A DNA stretch of 40,674 bases from an uncultured Bacilli bacterium (GCA_910586425.1 CAJUHL010000013.1:1-40674), one strand, 5' to 3'. Shown: positions 1-8,546, numbered from the stretch's first letter. Program-made: numbers and translations. Notes: generated by a model from the sequence alone, not told the origin.

Positions 1-56
1 ATTATACAACGATTTTTTTTAAAAGAAAAGAGCATTGACCTTTGTCAACACTCTGC

Positions 57-76
57 AAAAGCAAATGCTTTTTTTT
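57..76 (+). terminator. Intrinsic terminator of an upstream gene
   Basis: AAAAGC and GCTTTT arms flank a four-base loop and are followed by a long T run on the + strand. It would end a transcript entering from the left, so the germination operon to the right starts a new unit. Confidence 0.55.
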
Positions 77-77
77 C

Positions 78-106
78 TTATACTTTTTTTTAATTTGTAC
101 ATACTA
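78..106 (+). promoter_or_regulatory. Possible sigma-G-type (forespore) promoter of the ger operon
   Basis: CATACTA at 100-106 matches the sigma-G -10 consensus. It lies 17 bases after TTATA at 78-82, a partial match to the -35 element. The start codon at 129 follows about 22 bases later with GGTGATA as ribosome-binding site. Germinant receptor operons are known sigma-G targets in Bacillus, so position and function agree, but the -35 match is weak. Confidence 0.4.
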
Positions 107-128
107 TCACTAGAAATATGGTGATAAT

Positions 129-1583
129 ATGTTAGAAAATATAGAACAAATTGTAAATCGTCTTAAAACAGAAACAAATGGGTTAACAGATATCATTTAC
201 CGCCAAAAAAAAATTCATAAAAAGACAATTTATATTATATACAATGAACCACTTACTTCTAGTGATAAAATTAGTGATTTTATTATGAGAAGTTTAAATC
301 ATATTGAACAAGAAAAAATGCAGCCATCCAAAATGTTAGCTTATATTGAAAATAACATTAGTAATTTTAAAGTAAAAAAAATATCAAATTATAATCAAAT
401 TTGCTTTTATTTACACCGAGGTTTTACGATTTTACTAATTGAAGGTGAAAAAGAAGCACTTGTTTTAGAAACCAAGGCCAATATCGCAAGAGGAATTAGT
501 CCACCAGAAACAGAAAGTACAGTACGTGGTGCCAAAGATGCTTTTGTAGAAGACTATCAAATTAATTTAGGATTGATTAAAAAAAGAATTAAGACCAATG
601 ATTTGTGGATTGAAAATTTTACGATTGGTAAATATACAGCAACACAAGTAGGTGTATTGTCGATTCATGGAGTTGTCAAGGAAGAATTGGTCAATCAAGT
701 TGTAGAACAATTACAAAAAATTGATATTTATGGCATTATTGATAGTGGTATGATTAAAAATTTAATTGAAAAAGAAACCAAATCTATTTTTCCAACTATC
801 ATTACAACAGAAAGACCAGATATCGTTTCAAAAGCTTTATTAGAAGGAAAAGTGGCGATTGTAGTAGATAATAGTCCTTATATTTTGATTGTTCCTGGAG
901 TATTAAATGATTACTTCAAAACGATGGAAGATGTATATGGAAAAGGCATGAATATTACTTTTACTAGAATCATCAAATTTTTGGCTTTTATCATCGCACT
1001 ATTTACACCAGCTGTTTATATTGCATTAATAACCTACAATCAAGAAATGATTCCCACTGACTTACTCGCTGATTTCGCAACCCAAAGAGATGGGGTTCCT
1101 TTCCCTGCTTTCTTTGAAGGTGTGATTATGATTATTTCCTTTGAAATTTTAAGGGAAAGTGATTTACGTGTTCCTAGCTTTAGTGGAAGTGCTTTATCCA
1201 TTGTTGGCGCCTTGATTTTGGGGGATGCTGCTGTAAGTGCAGGTATTGTATCACCCATTATGATTATTGTTATTGCCATCACTGCCATTAGTTCTTTGCC
1301 TTTTACTGAATATGAATTGGAAAACGCTTTAAGATGGTATCGATTGCTATTTATGATGGGTGCTTCTTTCCTAGGAATTGTAGGTGTTCTTGCAATGACC
1401 ATTTTCTTCATTGTAAGATTGAGTCATTTGGAGTCATTTGGTAAACCATATTTGATGCCCTTCGCTCCTACCATTTTGGATTCTTTAAAAAATAGTATTG
1501 TGAAGTTTCCATTAAAATCACTTAATAAACGACAACCTTATTTATCAGATAATCGAATCAAACAAAGGAGGAAAAACTCGTGA
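129..1583 (+). CDS. gerKA: Spore germination receptor A subunit (GerA/GerKA family)
   Basis: This is the A subunit of a nutrient germinant receptor in the inner membrane of the spore. The 484 residues fit the family (about 480-540). The first 280 or so residues are soluble and alpha/beta-like, with the family stretch ARGISPPETESTVRGAKDAF near residues 118-137. The rest carries four to five membrane segments, including TRIIKFLAFIIALFTPAVYI near 280, and ends in a basic cytoplasmic tail. The start at 129 is preceded by GGTGATA. The stop overlaps the next gene by four bases (GTGA), so the A and C subunits are translationally coupled. The A-C-B order resembles the gerK operon of Bacillus subtilis, but assignment to gerK rather than another paralogue is a guess. 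The gene itself is a confident GerA-family call. Confidence 0.93.
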   Translation: MLENIEQIVNRLKTETNGLTDIIYRQKKIHKKTIYIIYNEPLTSSDKISDFIMRSLNHIEQEKMQPSKMLAYIENNISNFKVKKISNYNQICFYLHRGFTILLIEGEKEALVLETKANIARGISPPETESTVRGAKDAFVEDYQINLGLIKKRIKTNDLWIENFTIGKYTATQVGVLSIHGVVKEELVNQVVEQLQKIDIYGIIDSGMIKNLIEKETKSIFPTIITTERPDIVSKALLEGKVAIVVDNSPYILIVPGVLNDYFKTMEDVYGKGMNITFTRIIKFLAFIIALFTPAVYIALITYNQEMIPTDLLADFATQRDGVPFPAFFEGVIMIISFEILRESDLRVPSFSGSALSIVGALILGDAAVSAGIVSPIMIIVIAITAISSLPFTEYELENALRWYRLLFMMGASFLGIVGVLAMTIFFIVRLSHLESFGKPYLMPFAPTILDSLKNSIVKFPLKSLNKRQPYLSDNRIKQRRKNS

Positions 1584-2767
1584 AAAAATACAAATGGGTG
1601 CTTCCTGTTTTATTTCTATTCCTTTGTACTGGATGTTACAATTATAGAGAACTCAATCAAATTGCCTTAACCAGTGCGATTGGAATCGACAAAACGGAAG
1701 ATGGAAAAGAATATGTGGTAACTGTTCAAGTTTTGAATACACAAAAACAAGGAAGTGATTCTAATTATAGTGGGAGTCAACCAAAATTTATTTTATATGA
1801 ACAAAAAGGCCCAACCTTACAACATGCTTTGCGTACTATTATTTTAGAATCTCCTCGCAGACTTTATGTCAATCATATTAATCTTTTAATGATTAGTGAA
1901 GAGGTTGCCAAAGATGGAATAAAGGAGATTTTAGATTTTTTCGCTCGTAATACCGAATTTCGAAAAGATTTTTTAATTGCCATTAGTAGAGAAGAAACTT
2001 CTAAAGATGTCATGCAAATTTTAACACCATTAGAAACACTCAATTCCAAAAATATTCATGATAGTATTACTACAGATGCGAAATTTTATGGTCTAGCTAC
2101 CAAGGTTACTTTTGAGGATTTACTAAATGCATATTTAAACCAACGTACCAATGTAGTGTTACCTTCTGTCGAGGTAGTTGGAAATATCAAAAAAGGAGAG
2201 GGAGAGGACAATATCAAACAATCCATACCTGATGCAACTGTGAAATTAAGGCCACTTGCAATTTTCAATGGTGAAAAAATGATTGGGTATCTTACCGAAG
2301 AAGAAAGTCGTGTCTACAACTATGTACAAGGCAATATCCAAAATTCTATTATTACCAGCAGTTGTTCTGAAAATGGTTTATTTACAGCAGAAATTATATC
2401 TACCAAAACCAAATTAAAACCTGATATTGCAAAGAAAAAAATTGATATTCAAATAAAAGCCTCTGCAAGTATTAAAGAAATTAATTGCAATATGAATTTA
2501 CTCGATCCAAATTCAATTCAAATATTAGAAAATAAAATCAATCAAGAAATGGAAGAAGTCATTGAAAAGGATGTTGTCAATATCATTCAAACTTATCAAA
2601 CAGATATTTTTGGGTTTGAGGAATTATTATATAAAACAGATCCTTCTTCTTATAAAAAATTAAAAGAGCAATATGGAGATGAGTTAATTGAATCTTTAAA
2701 ATTTGATGTAACTTCGAATGTAAAATTACAAACAAAAGGAAACATTGTAAAGGAGATTACAAGATGA
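1580..2767 (+). CDS. gerKC: Germinant receptor C subunit lipoprotein (Ger(x)C family)
   Basis: This is the lipoprotein subunit of the germinant receptor, anchored on the outer face of the spore inner membrane. It has a lipoprotein signal peptide with lipobox LCTGC (lipidated Cys19). The family stretch WP/YNYRELNQIALTSAIGID opens the mature part, and ESPRRLYVNHINLLMISEE follows near residue 95. At 395 residues it has the usual length. The start is GTG at 1580, preceded by AAAGGAGG, and it overlaps the A-subunit stop. The TGA stop overlaps the next ATG (ATGA). The tight coupling of the three genes suggests the subunits are made in fixed proportion. Confidence 0.92.
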   Translation: MKKYKWVLPVLFLFLCTGCYNYRELNQIALTSAIGIDKTEDGKEYVVTVQVLNTQKQGSDSNYSGSQPKFILYEQKGPTLQHALRTIILESPRRLYVNHINLLMISEEVAKDGIKEILDFFARNTEFRKDFLIAISREETSKDVMQILTPLETLNSKNIHDSITTDAKFYGLATKVTFEDLLNAYLNQRTNVVLPSVEVVGNIKKGEGEDNIKQSIPDATVKLRPLAIFNGEKMIGYLTEEESRVYNYVQGNIQNSIITSSCSENGLFTAEIISTKTKLKPDIAKKKIDIQIKASASIKEINCNMNLLDPNSIQILENKINQEMEEVIEKDVVNIIQTYQTDIFGFEELLYKTDPSSYKKLKEQYGDELIESLKFDVTSNVKLQTKGNIVKEITR

Positions 2768-3849
2768 AAAACAAAATCAATTGTTTACAATATGGAACAA
2801 TGTTAATTGTGATTATGGTATCTGCATTTATGGGAATTGGTGTTTACTGTCTTGTACAAGCAGCGGGTATTGATGCTTATATTACCATATTACTTGGAAT
2901 TTTGGTTGGAATTCCAGTTTTACTTTTGTTTCTCTATATTGCTAATTATGAACCAGATTTAGCGTTGCCTAAAAAGTTAGAAAAATTATATGGAAAAAAA
3001 ATAGGAAAAATAATGACGCTTGTATGTGCCATTTTCATCTTTATTTTTGCAAATAACTATATGTTTAATTTGATCAATTTTATTGTCTCCCAATTTTTAC
3101 CTGAAACCCCACTTCTTGTTGTAGGAATCGTTTTTGCTATTTTGACTATTTATACCAATACCAAAGGAATTGAAACGATTTCTAGAGTAAGTTTATTGCT
3201 TCTTGTCATTAACTTAATTCTATTTGCAATTGGTTTTATTGGATTAATCCCTAGTATGGATGCTTCTAATTTGAAACCATTTTTAGAGTTTGGAATTGGA
3301 AGACCACTACAAGCTACTTTCTATTTTGTTACGTTAATGATTATGCCTATATTTGCGTTACTTATTGTCCCTAAAAATCAGGTCGTGAATCCTAAATCAT
3401 ACAATAAATCTATTGTAATTTCTTATTTAATTTCTTTATTGATCATTTTTGGATTTTGTATTATTACTTTAGGCATTTTGGGCATTCATTTGGCAAGTAT
3501 TTATCAGTATCCTGAATATATTATTTTAAAACATGTCAATTTATTTGGTTTTCTAGACCGCATCGAAAATATCATTACTGCACAATGGATTTTTGGCTTA
3601 TTTTTCTGTGTTGCCTTTGCTGTATATTATATCGGTAATAGCATTAAACTAGAACACAATAGCAAAATGATTCCAACCAGTATTGTTACACTTATGTTAC
3701 TTGCAAGTGTTTATTTGATTCCCAATAATACATTTTTTAACTCGTATATCTATTATGTTGCCCCTATCTTAAGAATGGTGTCATTTGCTGTTTTTATCAT
3801 CATTGCTATCTCCATTTTTATCAAAAAAAGAAAAAAGAATTCCAATTGA
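2764..3849 (+). CDS. gerKB: Germinant receptor B subunit, APC-type membrane protein (GerB family)
   Basis: This is the integral membrane subunit of the germinant receptor, in the spore-germination branch of the amino acid-polyamine-organocation superfamily. It probably binds the germinant or contributes to its specificity. The 361 residues form about ten hydrophobic segments with short loops and end in a lysine-rich tail, as is usual for GerB proteins. The start codon overlaps the C-subunit stop by four bases. A convergent terminator begins inside the last codons. I see no frame damage, so the A-C-B receptor looks functional. Confidence 0.92.
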   Translation: MKNKINCLQYGTMLIVIMVSAFMGIGVYCLVQAAGIDAYITILLGILVGIPVLLLFLYIANYEPDLALPKKLEKLYGKKIGKIMTLVCAIFIFIFANNYMFNLINFIVSQFLPETPLLVVGIVFAILTIYTNTKGIETISRVSLLLLVINLILFAIGFIGLIPSMDASNLKPFLEFGIGRPLQATFYFVTLMIMPIFALLIVPKNQVVNPKSYNKSIVISYLISLLIIFGFCIITLGILGIHLASIYQYPEYIILKHVNLFGFLDRIENIITAQWIFGLFFCVAFAVYYIGNSIKLEHNSKMIPTSIVTLMLLASVYLIPNNTFFNSYIYYVAPILRMVSFAVFIIIAISIFIKKRKKNSN

Positions 3850-3865
3850 AATAGTGAATTCTTTT
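3833..3865. terminator. Bidirectional terminator between convergent genes
   Basis: AAAAGAATTC (3833-3842) pairs perfectly with GAATTCTTTT (3856-3865). A/T runs on both sides give a U tract in either direction. It overlaps the last codons of the germination operon and the stop of the - strand gene at 3864. Confidence 0.8.
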
Positions 3866-4652
3866 ATTTTAACAAACTATAAATTAGAAAGATAATTCCA
3901 GCAATAACAATGCCTGTAATAACAGATAATACGGTTTTCATGATTTTAGGATTCCATTTTGGTTTTATTTGGTCTGATAATTGCTCAAAGTCATCTTTTC
4001 CGAAGTTGAGGCTAGAGGTGTAAAAGGAATTATCCATGTCTTCTTTTTCTTTGTTTTTGATTTGGTCTTCTTTTTTAGCTTCTTCTAATAACGCTTTGAT
4101 AGAATCGCGACTTTCAATGACTGTATTTTCTTCTGATTTTAGATGGTCAAACATATCTAAACTTAATTCTTTCGTTGCTAGTTGACTGAGCTCACTATTA
4201 CTTGTGATGGTATCAATCAATTCTCTTAATTCATCTGGGTTATCACCCTTTTGCATACTTTTTTCCTTTAAGTTTTTTAAAATATGATAGCCAGTATTAT
4301 CTAGTCTATGATATTTTTCCTCTTCTTTTTTATTGTTTTTTGCTTTGTCCAAAATATCACGTATATCATAATTTTTTTCGGTTTCAAATGCAGGCTTCTG
4401 TTCTTCGACTGGTGCAGTTGGTTCTTTGATCATTTGCCTAAACTGTCTTTGTTTTTGATATTGCTCTCTATTTTTCAGCATATTTTTAATTTTGGTGATA
4501 TCTACTTCATTTGATTTTTCAATGGTAGCAATTCCTTCAATGTTACTATATTCTCCATCCTCGTAAATTTCACGATATAATTCCTGATTTCGTTCACTTC
4601 TTTTCGATGTATGAGCACTTGGTTTATAGTAGCGTTCCATTCGACTTGTCAA
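3864..4652 (-). CDS. Tail-anchored, charged coiled-coil protein of unknown function
   Basis: I do not recognise a family. About 235 N-terminal residues are highly charged (rich in E, K, D, Q, N) and look helical or disordered, with Lys/Arg-rich stretches. One hydrophobic segment at the extreme C-terminus (VLSVITGIVIAGIIFLIYSL) suggests a tail-anchored protein with its bulk in the cytoplasm. I place the start at TTG 4652, six bases after AGAGGTGAT. ATG at 4640 is the alternative. Longer upstream extensions include the ribosome-binding site. It stands alone between two terminated units and is divergent from the ferredoxin gene. A structural or divisome-associated role is possible but only a guess. 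Confidence 0.7.
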   Translation of the reverse strand: MTSRMERYYKPSAHTSKRSERNQELYREIYEDGEYSNIEGIATIEKSNEVDITKIKNMLKNREQYQKQRQFRQMIKEPTAPVEEQKPAFETEKNYDIRDILDKAKNNKKEEEKYHRLDNTGYHILKNLKEKSMQKGDNPDELRELIDTITSNSELSQLATKELSLDMFDHLKSEENTVIESRDSIKALLEEAKKEDQIKNKEKEDMDNSFYTSSLNFGKDDFEQLSDQIKPKWNPKIMKTVLSVITGIVIAGIIFLIYSLLK

Positions 4653-4707
4653 GCATATCACCTCTATTTTTATCATAACATAATTTTTCATTTTTTAAAA
4701 CATTTAC

Positions 4708-4737
4708 TTGCATATTGATTTGTTTTTTTTATATAAT
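4708..4737 (+). promoter_or_regulatory. Housekeeping promoter of the ferredoxin gene
   Basis: TTGCAT (4708-4713), an 18-base spacer and TATAAT (4732-4737) match the sigma-A type. The start codon follows 15 bases later. Confidence 0.6.
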
Positions 4738-4752
4738 GGAACTGGTGATGTT

Positions 4753-4983
4753 ATGAAAAAAGTAAAAGTGAATCAAGAATTATGTATCGGTTGTGGTGCT
4801 TGTCAAGCCATTGTAGATTCTGTCTTTCAATTAAATGATGAAGGATTTGCAGAGACAAAACAAGAAAATAATACCATTGATACTATGACTGAAGAACTGA
4901 AAAATGATGTGATGGATGCTTTAGAAGGATGTCCTACATCTGCCATTTTTATGGAAGAACAAGAAGAAAAGGAAGCTGCGTAA
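4753..4983 (+). CDS. Ferredoxin, single [4Fe-4S] cluster
   Basis: This is a small cytoplasmic electron carrier of 76 residues. The N-terminal motif CIGCGAC has two Cys spaced as in CxxCxxC, and the fourth ligand is the distant CPTSAI Cys-Pro near residue 61. That is the pattern of single-cluster ferredoxins of the Bacillus/Clostridium Fer type. The C-terminus is very acidic, as usual. The start is ATG 4753 with GGTGAT seven bases upstream; a longer reading from 4708 would begin inside the promoter. It has its own promoter and terminator, so it is monocistronic. Its redox partner cannot be inferred from the neighbours. Confidence 0.92.
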   Translation: MKKVKVNQELCIGCGACQAIVDSVFQLNDEGFAETKQENNTIDTMTEELKNDVMDALEGCPTSAIFMEEQEEKEAA

Positions 4984-4996
4984 ATGCTTCCTTTTT
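4967..4996 (+). terminator. Intrinsic terminator of the ferredoxin gene
   Basis: AAAAGGAAGC (4967-4976) and GCTTCCTTTT (4986-4995) form a perfect ten-base stem followed by T. The left arm lies within the last codons of the ferredoxin gene. Confidence 0.85.
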
Positions 4997-5039
4997 AAAA
5001 TCAAATTTTTTTCATTTTTAACCATGGATTCAAATGAGT

Positions 5040-5756
5040 CTATAAGATTTCCGAATATAATTTTTTCACTTCTTTAGGGGATAACATACGATATTCACCT
5101 GATTTTAGACCCGTTAAATCTAAAAACGAAATTTGTTCACGCTTTAATTTTAAAACAAGATACCCAATGGCTTCAAACATTTTTTTCACTTGATGGTTTT
5201 TTCCTTCATGGATGATTAGCTCAACAATAGATGTATCTGTTTTCTTATCATATTTTTTAATACGCGCTTTGGCTGGACTTGTTTTTTGACCATCTATTAT
5301 GACCCCCATTTGTAAAGACCTAATTTGTTCCTTACCAATTAATCCTTTTACTTTAGCGATATAAACCTTATCCACATTATTTTTAGGATGCATTAATGCA
5401 TTTGCAAGAATGCCATCATTTGTAAGTAATAAAATTCCTGTAGTATCATAATCTAATCTTCCAACTGGATAAATACGCATTGAAGTGTCAATCAAATCCA
5501 CTACTGTTTTTCTTTGTTTATCATCTTGTGTAGTTGTTACAACACCACGAGGTTTATATAATAAAAAATATACTTTTTGTTCTTCTTTTTGTAATACATT
5601 GCCATCAATTTCAATTTTATCTGTATTACTCACCTTTGTCCCTAATTCATATATAGGAATTCCGTTTACTTTTACTTTTCCTTTTAAAATCAATTCTTCT
5701 GCTTTTCTTCTGGAAGTATAACCGCTATTTGCGATTACTTTCTGTAATCTCTCCAT
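5040..5756 (-). CDS. rluB: 23S rRNA pseudouridine synthase, RluB/RsuA family
   Basis: The enzyme isomerises a uridine of large-subunit rRNA (the position equivalent to U2605 for RluB) to pseudouridine. Residues 1-60 form an S4 RNA-binding domain (RLQKVIANSGYTSRRKAEEL). The catalytic aspartate sits in GRLDYDTTGILLLTNDG near residue 101, and a conserved YLLYKPRGVVTT-like block precedes it. The C-terminal block EGKNHQVKKMFEAIGYLVLKLKR is typical of the family. At 238 residues it is a normal length. A TTGCAC/TATAAT promoter and an AGGTGAAA ribosome-binding site precede the ATG. RluB in Bacillota is often next to scpAB, which are absent here. RsuA-type specificity (16S) cannot be excluded by eye. 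Confidence 0.9.
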   Translation of the reverse strand: MERLQKVIANSGYTSRRKAEELILKGKVKVNGIPIYELGTKVSNTDKIEIDGNVLQKEEQKVYFLLYKPRGVVTTTQDDKQRKTVVDLIDTSMRIYPVGRLDYDTTGILLLTNDGILANALMHPKNNVDKVYIAKVKGLIGKEQIRSLQMGVIIDGQKTSPAKARIKKYDKKTDTSIVELIIHEGKNHQVKKMFEAIGYLVLKLKREQISFLDLTGLKSGEYRMLSPKEVKKLYSEIL

Positions 5757-5775
5757 ACCATTTCACCTATCGCTA

Positions 5776-5804
5776 ATTATACTGAAATTTTTACAAAAGT
5801 GCAA
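5776..5804 (-). promoter_or_regulatory. Housekeeping promoter of rluB
   Basis: TTGCAC, a 17-base spacer and TATAAT, read on the - strand, lie 19 bases upstream of the rluB start codon. Confidence 0.65.
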
Positions 5805-5817
5805 TCAAAAAGGAATA

Positions 5818-6258
5818 CTAACTACAAGTATACCCTTTGGATTCCATTTCTTTCTTCGCATCTTTTAATGATTGTCTTACATTTCCAATGCTGAGTTCTT
5901 TTTTGGCATCTTTGTTCATTTTTTTTAAGTCGGCATCAATTGTGACTGATAAAATATTATCTGTACTACTGGTAGAAAACGCAATTCCCTTTTTTCCTTC
6001 TAAATTTGTATATTGTTGTTTTAATACTGCCCATAAATCTTCTGTGTAATTGACATAAGTACCTGAAATTTCAATTTCAGAATAAATAGACAGTTTAGTG
6101 ACTTCATTTCCTTGAAACGTTATATTTAAAGCTTCTTTTAGCTCTAAATTTTCAGATGAAGTTTCTGTTTTGGTACAATGCAATTTTTCTGTTTTATTAC
6201 ATCCTGCTGCTAACATTATCATGACAAGTACCAAACTGCATAATACGACCTTTTTCAT
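5818..6258 (-). CDS. Small lipoprotein, possibly DUF1307/YehR-like
   Basis: A secreted, lipid-anchored protein of 146 residues. The signal peptide ends in lipobox LAAGC (Cys20). The mature part has the flavour of the YehR/DUF1307 family: a short Cys-containing start (KLHCTKTE), alternating beta segments, then a C-terminal helix pair ending in SKGYTCS. The two later cysteines could form a disulfide. A strong promoter stands directly upstream. The family match is by general pattern only, and the function of that family is unknown. Confidence 0.75.
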   Translation of the reverse strand: MKKVVLCSLVLVMIMLAAGCNKTEKLHCTKTETSSENLELKEALNITFQGNEVTKLSIYSEIEISGTYVNYTEDLWAVLKQQYTNLEGKKGIAFSTSSTDNILSVTIDADLKKMNKDAKKELSIGNVRQSLKDAKKEMESKGYTCS

Positions 6259-6278
6259 TTCATTCCTCCATCTGTTTC

Positions 6279-6307
6279 ATTATAGCGCAATTTGTACTTA
6301 TAGTCAA
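6279..6307 (-). promoter_or_regulatory. Strong housekeeping promoter of the lipoprotein gene
   Basis: TTGACT, a 17-base spacer and TATAAT on the - strand, with GGAGGAA before the ATG. It sits three bases beyond the spmB stop, so the lipoprotein can be expressed independently of the sporulation operon. Confidence 0.75.
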
Positions 6308-6309
6308 TT

Positions 6310-6834
6310 TTATCCAAAAAAGCAATTCACAATGACAATCGCAGAAACAATTCCAATGAAATCGGCTGCTAGTCCAGCCCACAGGGAATATCTTATTTTT
6401 TTGATTCCTATGCTTCCAAAGTAAAGTGTTAATATATAAAAAGTGGTATCAGTAGATCCTTGGATGACAGATCCTAGTCTTCCAATTAAACTATCGGGTC
6501 CATAAGTTACAAATAAATTATTTAAAATTGCCAATGAAGAACTTCCTGAAATAGGTCTTAATAACATCATAGGAAATACTTCTGTTGGAACATTGAGATT
6601 TGCAAAGGCAGGTTTTAATAAGGTGAAAATATAATTTAAAATGTCACTTTTTAAAAATAGGTTGATACCAAAAATCATCCCTAGCAAACAGGGAAACATG
6701 GTAAATACCATATCAAAGCTTTCTGTTGCGCCCTCAACAAAGACATCATATACATTGACTTTCTTAAAAATCCCATAGCAAACAACGATTAAAACCAATA
6801 AGGGAATGACATAATTTGATATTTGTTCTATCAT
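6310..6834 (-). CDS. spmB: Spore maturation protein B
   Basis: Membrane protein of 174 residues from the nucleoside-recognition (Gate) domain family. With SpmA it is needed for proper dehydration of the spore core in Bacillus. The start MIEQISNYVIPLLVLIVVCY and the KKVNVYDVFVEGATESFDMV block match SpmB. About four membrane segments follow, and a conserved RPISGSSSLAIL segment lies near residue 91. The ATG is three bases after the spmA stop, so the two are co-translated. This is the last gene of the dacB-spmA-spmB operon, the same order as in Bacillus subtilis. Confidence 0.93.
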   Translation of the reverse strand: MIEQISNYVIPLLVLIVVCYGIFKKVNVYDVFVEGATESFDMVFTMFPCLLGMIFGINLFLKSDILNYIFTLLKPAFANLNVPTEVFPMMLLRPISGSSSLAILNNLFVTYGPDSLIGRLGSVIQGSTDTTFYILTLYFGSIGIKKIRYSLWAGLAADFIGIVSAIVIVNCFFG

Positions 6835-6837
6835 ATA

Positions 6838-7413
6838 CTACCTTCTTTTTGCAAGTATACGGTCAATGATAAGACCTCCTATCGTAGAAATTAGCGTTGC
6901 TAAAATACATGCAAAGACAATTTCTGTTGGATTTATACTACCATACATCATACGTAACGAAATAATAGTGGTAGGAATAATGGTCACACCACTTGTATTC
7001 AGTACTAAAAATGTAATCATACTCCGAGAAGCAGTATCTTTTTTTTCATTTAATTCTTGTAGTGATTTCATTGCTTTGAGTCCAAAAGGCGTCGCAGCAT
7101 TTCCAAGACCAAACATATTGGCTGTAATATTTGATGCGATTAAACTTAATGATTCATGTCCTTTTGGAATTTCTGGAAATAATTTTTGTAGGATAGGGGA
7201 AAGTGCTTGTGATAATCGATTTAAAAGCCCTGATTCAGCTGCAATATTCATAATTCCTAGCCACAAAGCCATGACAGGAAATATTTTAATTATCATATCT
7301 AAACTACTTTTGGTACTTTCTAATATTTCGTTATTTAAAACATCCACTTTACCTGTTAGTAAACAGGCAATCACACCAATGATAATAAACCAACCCCATA
7401 TTTTATTTACCAT
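6838..7413 (-). CDS. spmA: Spore maturation protein A
   Basis: Partner of SpmB in spore core dehydration, an integral membrane protein of about 191 residues. Features seen are the start MVNKIWGWFIIIGVIACLLTG, the block FPVMALWLGIMNIAAESGLL and the conserved NMFGLGNAATPFGLKAM near residue 110. I take ATG 7413 as the start: it overlaps the dacB stop (ATGGTAA) and matches the MVN beginning of known SpmA proteins. A longer version from 7428 would put the ribosome-binding site too close. Coupling to dacB by overlap ties the two to the same sporulation programme. Confidence 0.92.
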   Translation of the reverse strand: MVNKIWGWFIIIGVIACLLTGKVDVLNNEILESTKSSLDMIIKIFPVMALWLGIMNIAAESGLLNRLSQALSPILQKLFPEIPKGHESLSLIASNITANMFGLGNAATPFGLKAMKSLQELNEKKDTASRSMITFLVLNTSGVTIIPTTIISLRMMYGSINPTEIVFACILATLISTIGGLIIDRILAKRR

Positions 7414-8489
7414 AAATTTTGAAACCATTCCTTTATTTTGGAAAAGAAACTTTTTTTCGGTTTGACAAGCGGTGAGGCATATATGGGTTCTTTTCTAACT
7501 TCTTTGTCACCTAGGTATAAATAAACAGTACCAATTTCTGTTTCTTCTTTGATTGTTTTATTTTTCATGAATTGATATTGAATATTGAGGGTTTCTTTTT
7601 CATTTTCTTGCAGTGGATATGATAACTCATTTTTGATATAAATTTGATAATTTTTATAATATTCTTCTTCTATTTCTAATGTTCCTTTGGGTAGTACTTG
7701 ATAATTTTGATAATTGGAAAATCCATATTCAAATAAATTTTTATGGTCTAAAAAATCATTTCCATCATTGAGTGTTACCACAACTAAATTCAAATTATTT
7801 TTAGAGGCACTTGTCACAAGGGTTCTTCGCGCTTTTTTGGTAAAACCTGTTTTTCCACCAGTTGTATAACTATATTGATTTAGTAATTTGTTTTTATTAT
7901 ACCAAATATAAGTATTCATATTGGTTTTTAATTTATACTTTTTAGTCCCTGTAATTTTAGCAAATTCAGGATTTTTCATTGCATAACTCATTAAAAGCGC
8001 CATATCGTAAGCAGTAGAATAATTCCCTTCTTCTTCATCGTCTAATCCATTGGGATTATAAAATGTAGTATCTTTCATACCTAACTCAACCGCTTTTTGA
8101 TTCATTTGGTTCACAAAGGCGTCGACGCTTCCCGCTACATAGTGTGCAATGGCTAAAGAGGCATCATTCCCACTTCGTAACATTAATCCATATACCAAGT
8201 CTTCTAATGTTAAAACTTCCCCTTTTTTCACATAAATTCCAGACCCATGTGCTCCACTAATTTCATCCCCAATTGTAACTTTATTTTTTAGTTTTCCACT
8301 TTCTACGGCAAGCAAAGCAGTCATAACTTTGGAAATACTTGCGACACTTCTGACATCATGAATATTACTTGCATATAAGATACGTCCACTATCTTGGTCT
8401 ACTAAAATGGCTGAAGTTGCACTTGTTCCAATGGCTATTACTTTAAGAGGCAAGCAAAAAAGAAGAATGAGTACCATTATTTTTTTCAT
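7407..8489 (-). CDS. dacB: Sporulation D-Ala-D-Ala carboxypeptidase (DacB/PBP5*-like)
   Basis: A penicillin-binding protein that trims D-alanine from peptidoglycan stem peptides, here probably setting cortex cross-linking. The signal peptide or anchor covers residues 1-20. Catalytic motifs are SISK (SxxK) near residue 53, SGN near 108 and KTG near 215. A C-terminal beta domain follows residue 260, and the Trp- and Lys-rich C-terminal helix (FFSKIKEWFQNLW) fits the amphipathic membrane anchor of this class. The preferred start is ATG 8489, five bases after AGGTGA; ATG 8498 overlaps that site. Location upstream of spmAB supports dacB over dacA or dacF. Confidence 0.92.
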   Translation of the reverse strand: MKKIMVLILLFCLPLKVIAIGTSATSAILVDQDSGRILYASNIHDVRSVASISKVMTALLAVESGKLKNKVTIGDEISGAHGSGIYVKKGEVLTLEDLVYGLMLRSGNDASLAIAHYVAGSVDAFVNQMNQKAVELGMKDTTFYNPNGLDDEEEGNYSTAYDMALLMSYAMKNPEFAKITGTKKYKLKTNMNTYIWYNKNKLLNQYSYTTGGKTGFTKKARRTLVTSASKNNLNLVVVTLNDGNDFLDHKNLFEYGFSNYQNYQVLPKGTLEIEEEYYKNYQIYIKNELSYPLQENEKETLNIQYQFMKNKTIKEETEIGTVYLYLGDKEVRKEPIYASPLVKPKKSFFSKIKEWFQNLW

Positions 8490-8505
8490 ACATTTCACCT
8501 AAAAA

Positions 8506-8533
8506 ATTATATGAAACTATGGACAAATTATTC
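8506..8533 (-). promoter_or_regulatory. Possible sigma-E (mother cell) promoter of dacB-spmA-spmB
   Basis: On the - strand GAATAAT (8527-8533) and CATATAAT (8506-8513) are separated by 13 bases. This is close to the sigma-E pattern (-35 with ATATT-like core, -10 CATACAAT), and the B. subtilis operon is sigma-E dependent. A sigma-A reading of the same bases has no good -35. Confidence 0.45.
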
Positions 8534-8546
8534 GCAACAGAAAACA

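Noticed and set aside
1040..1411. Open frame antisense to the germination receptor A gene
   Set aside because: It lies wholly inside a clear GerA-family gene on the other strand and its product looks like a shadow translation.
6866..7465. Long + strand open frame opposite spmA
   Set aside because: Antisense of a conserved sporulation gene; no ribosome-binding site and no recognisable domain.
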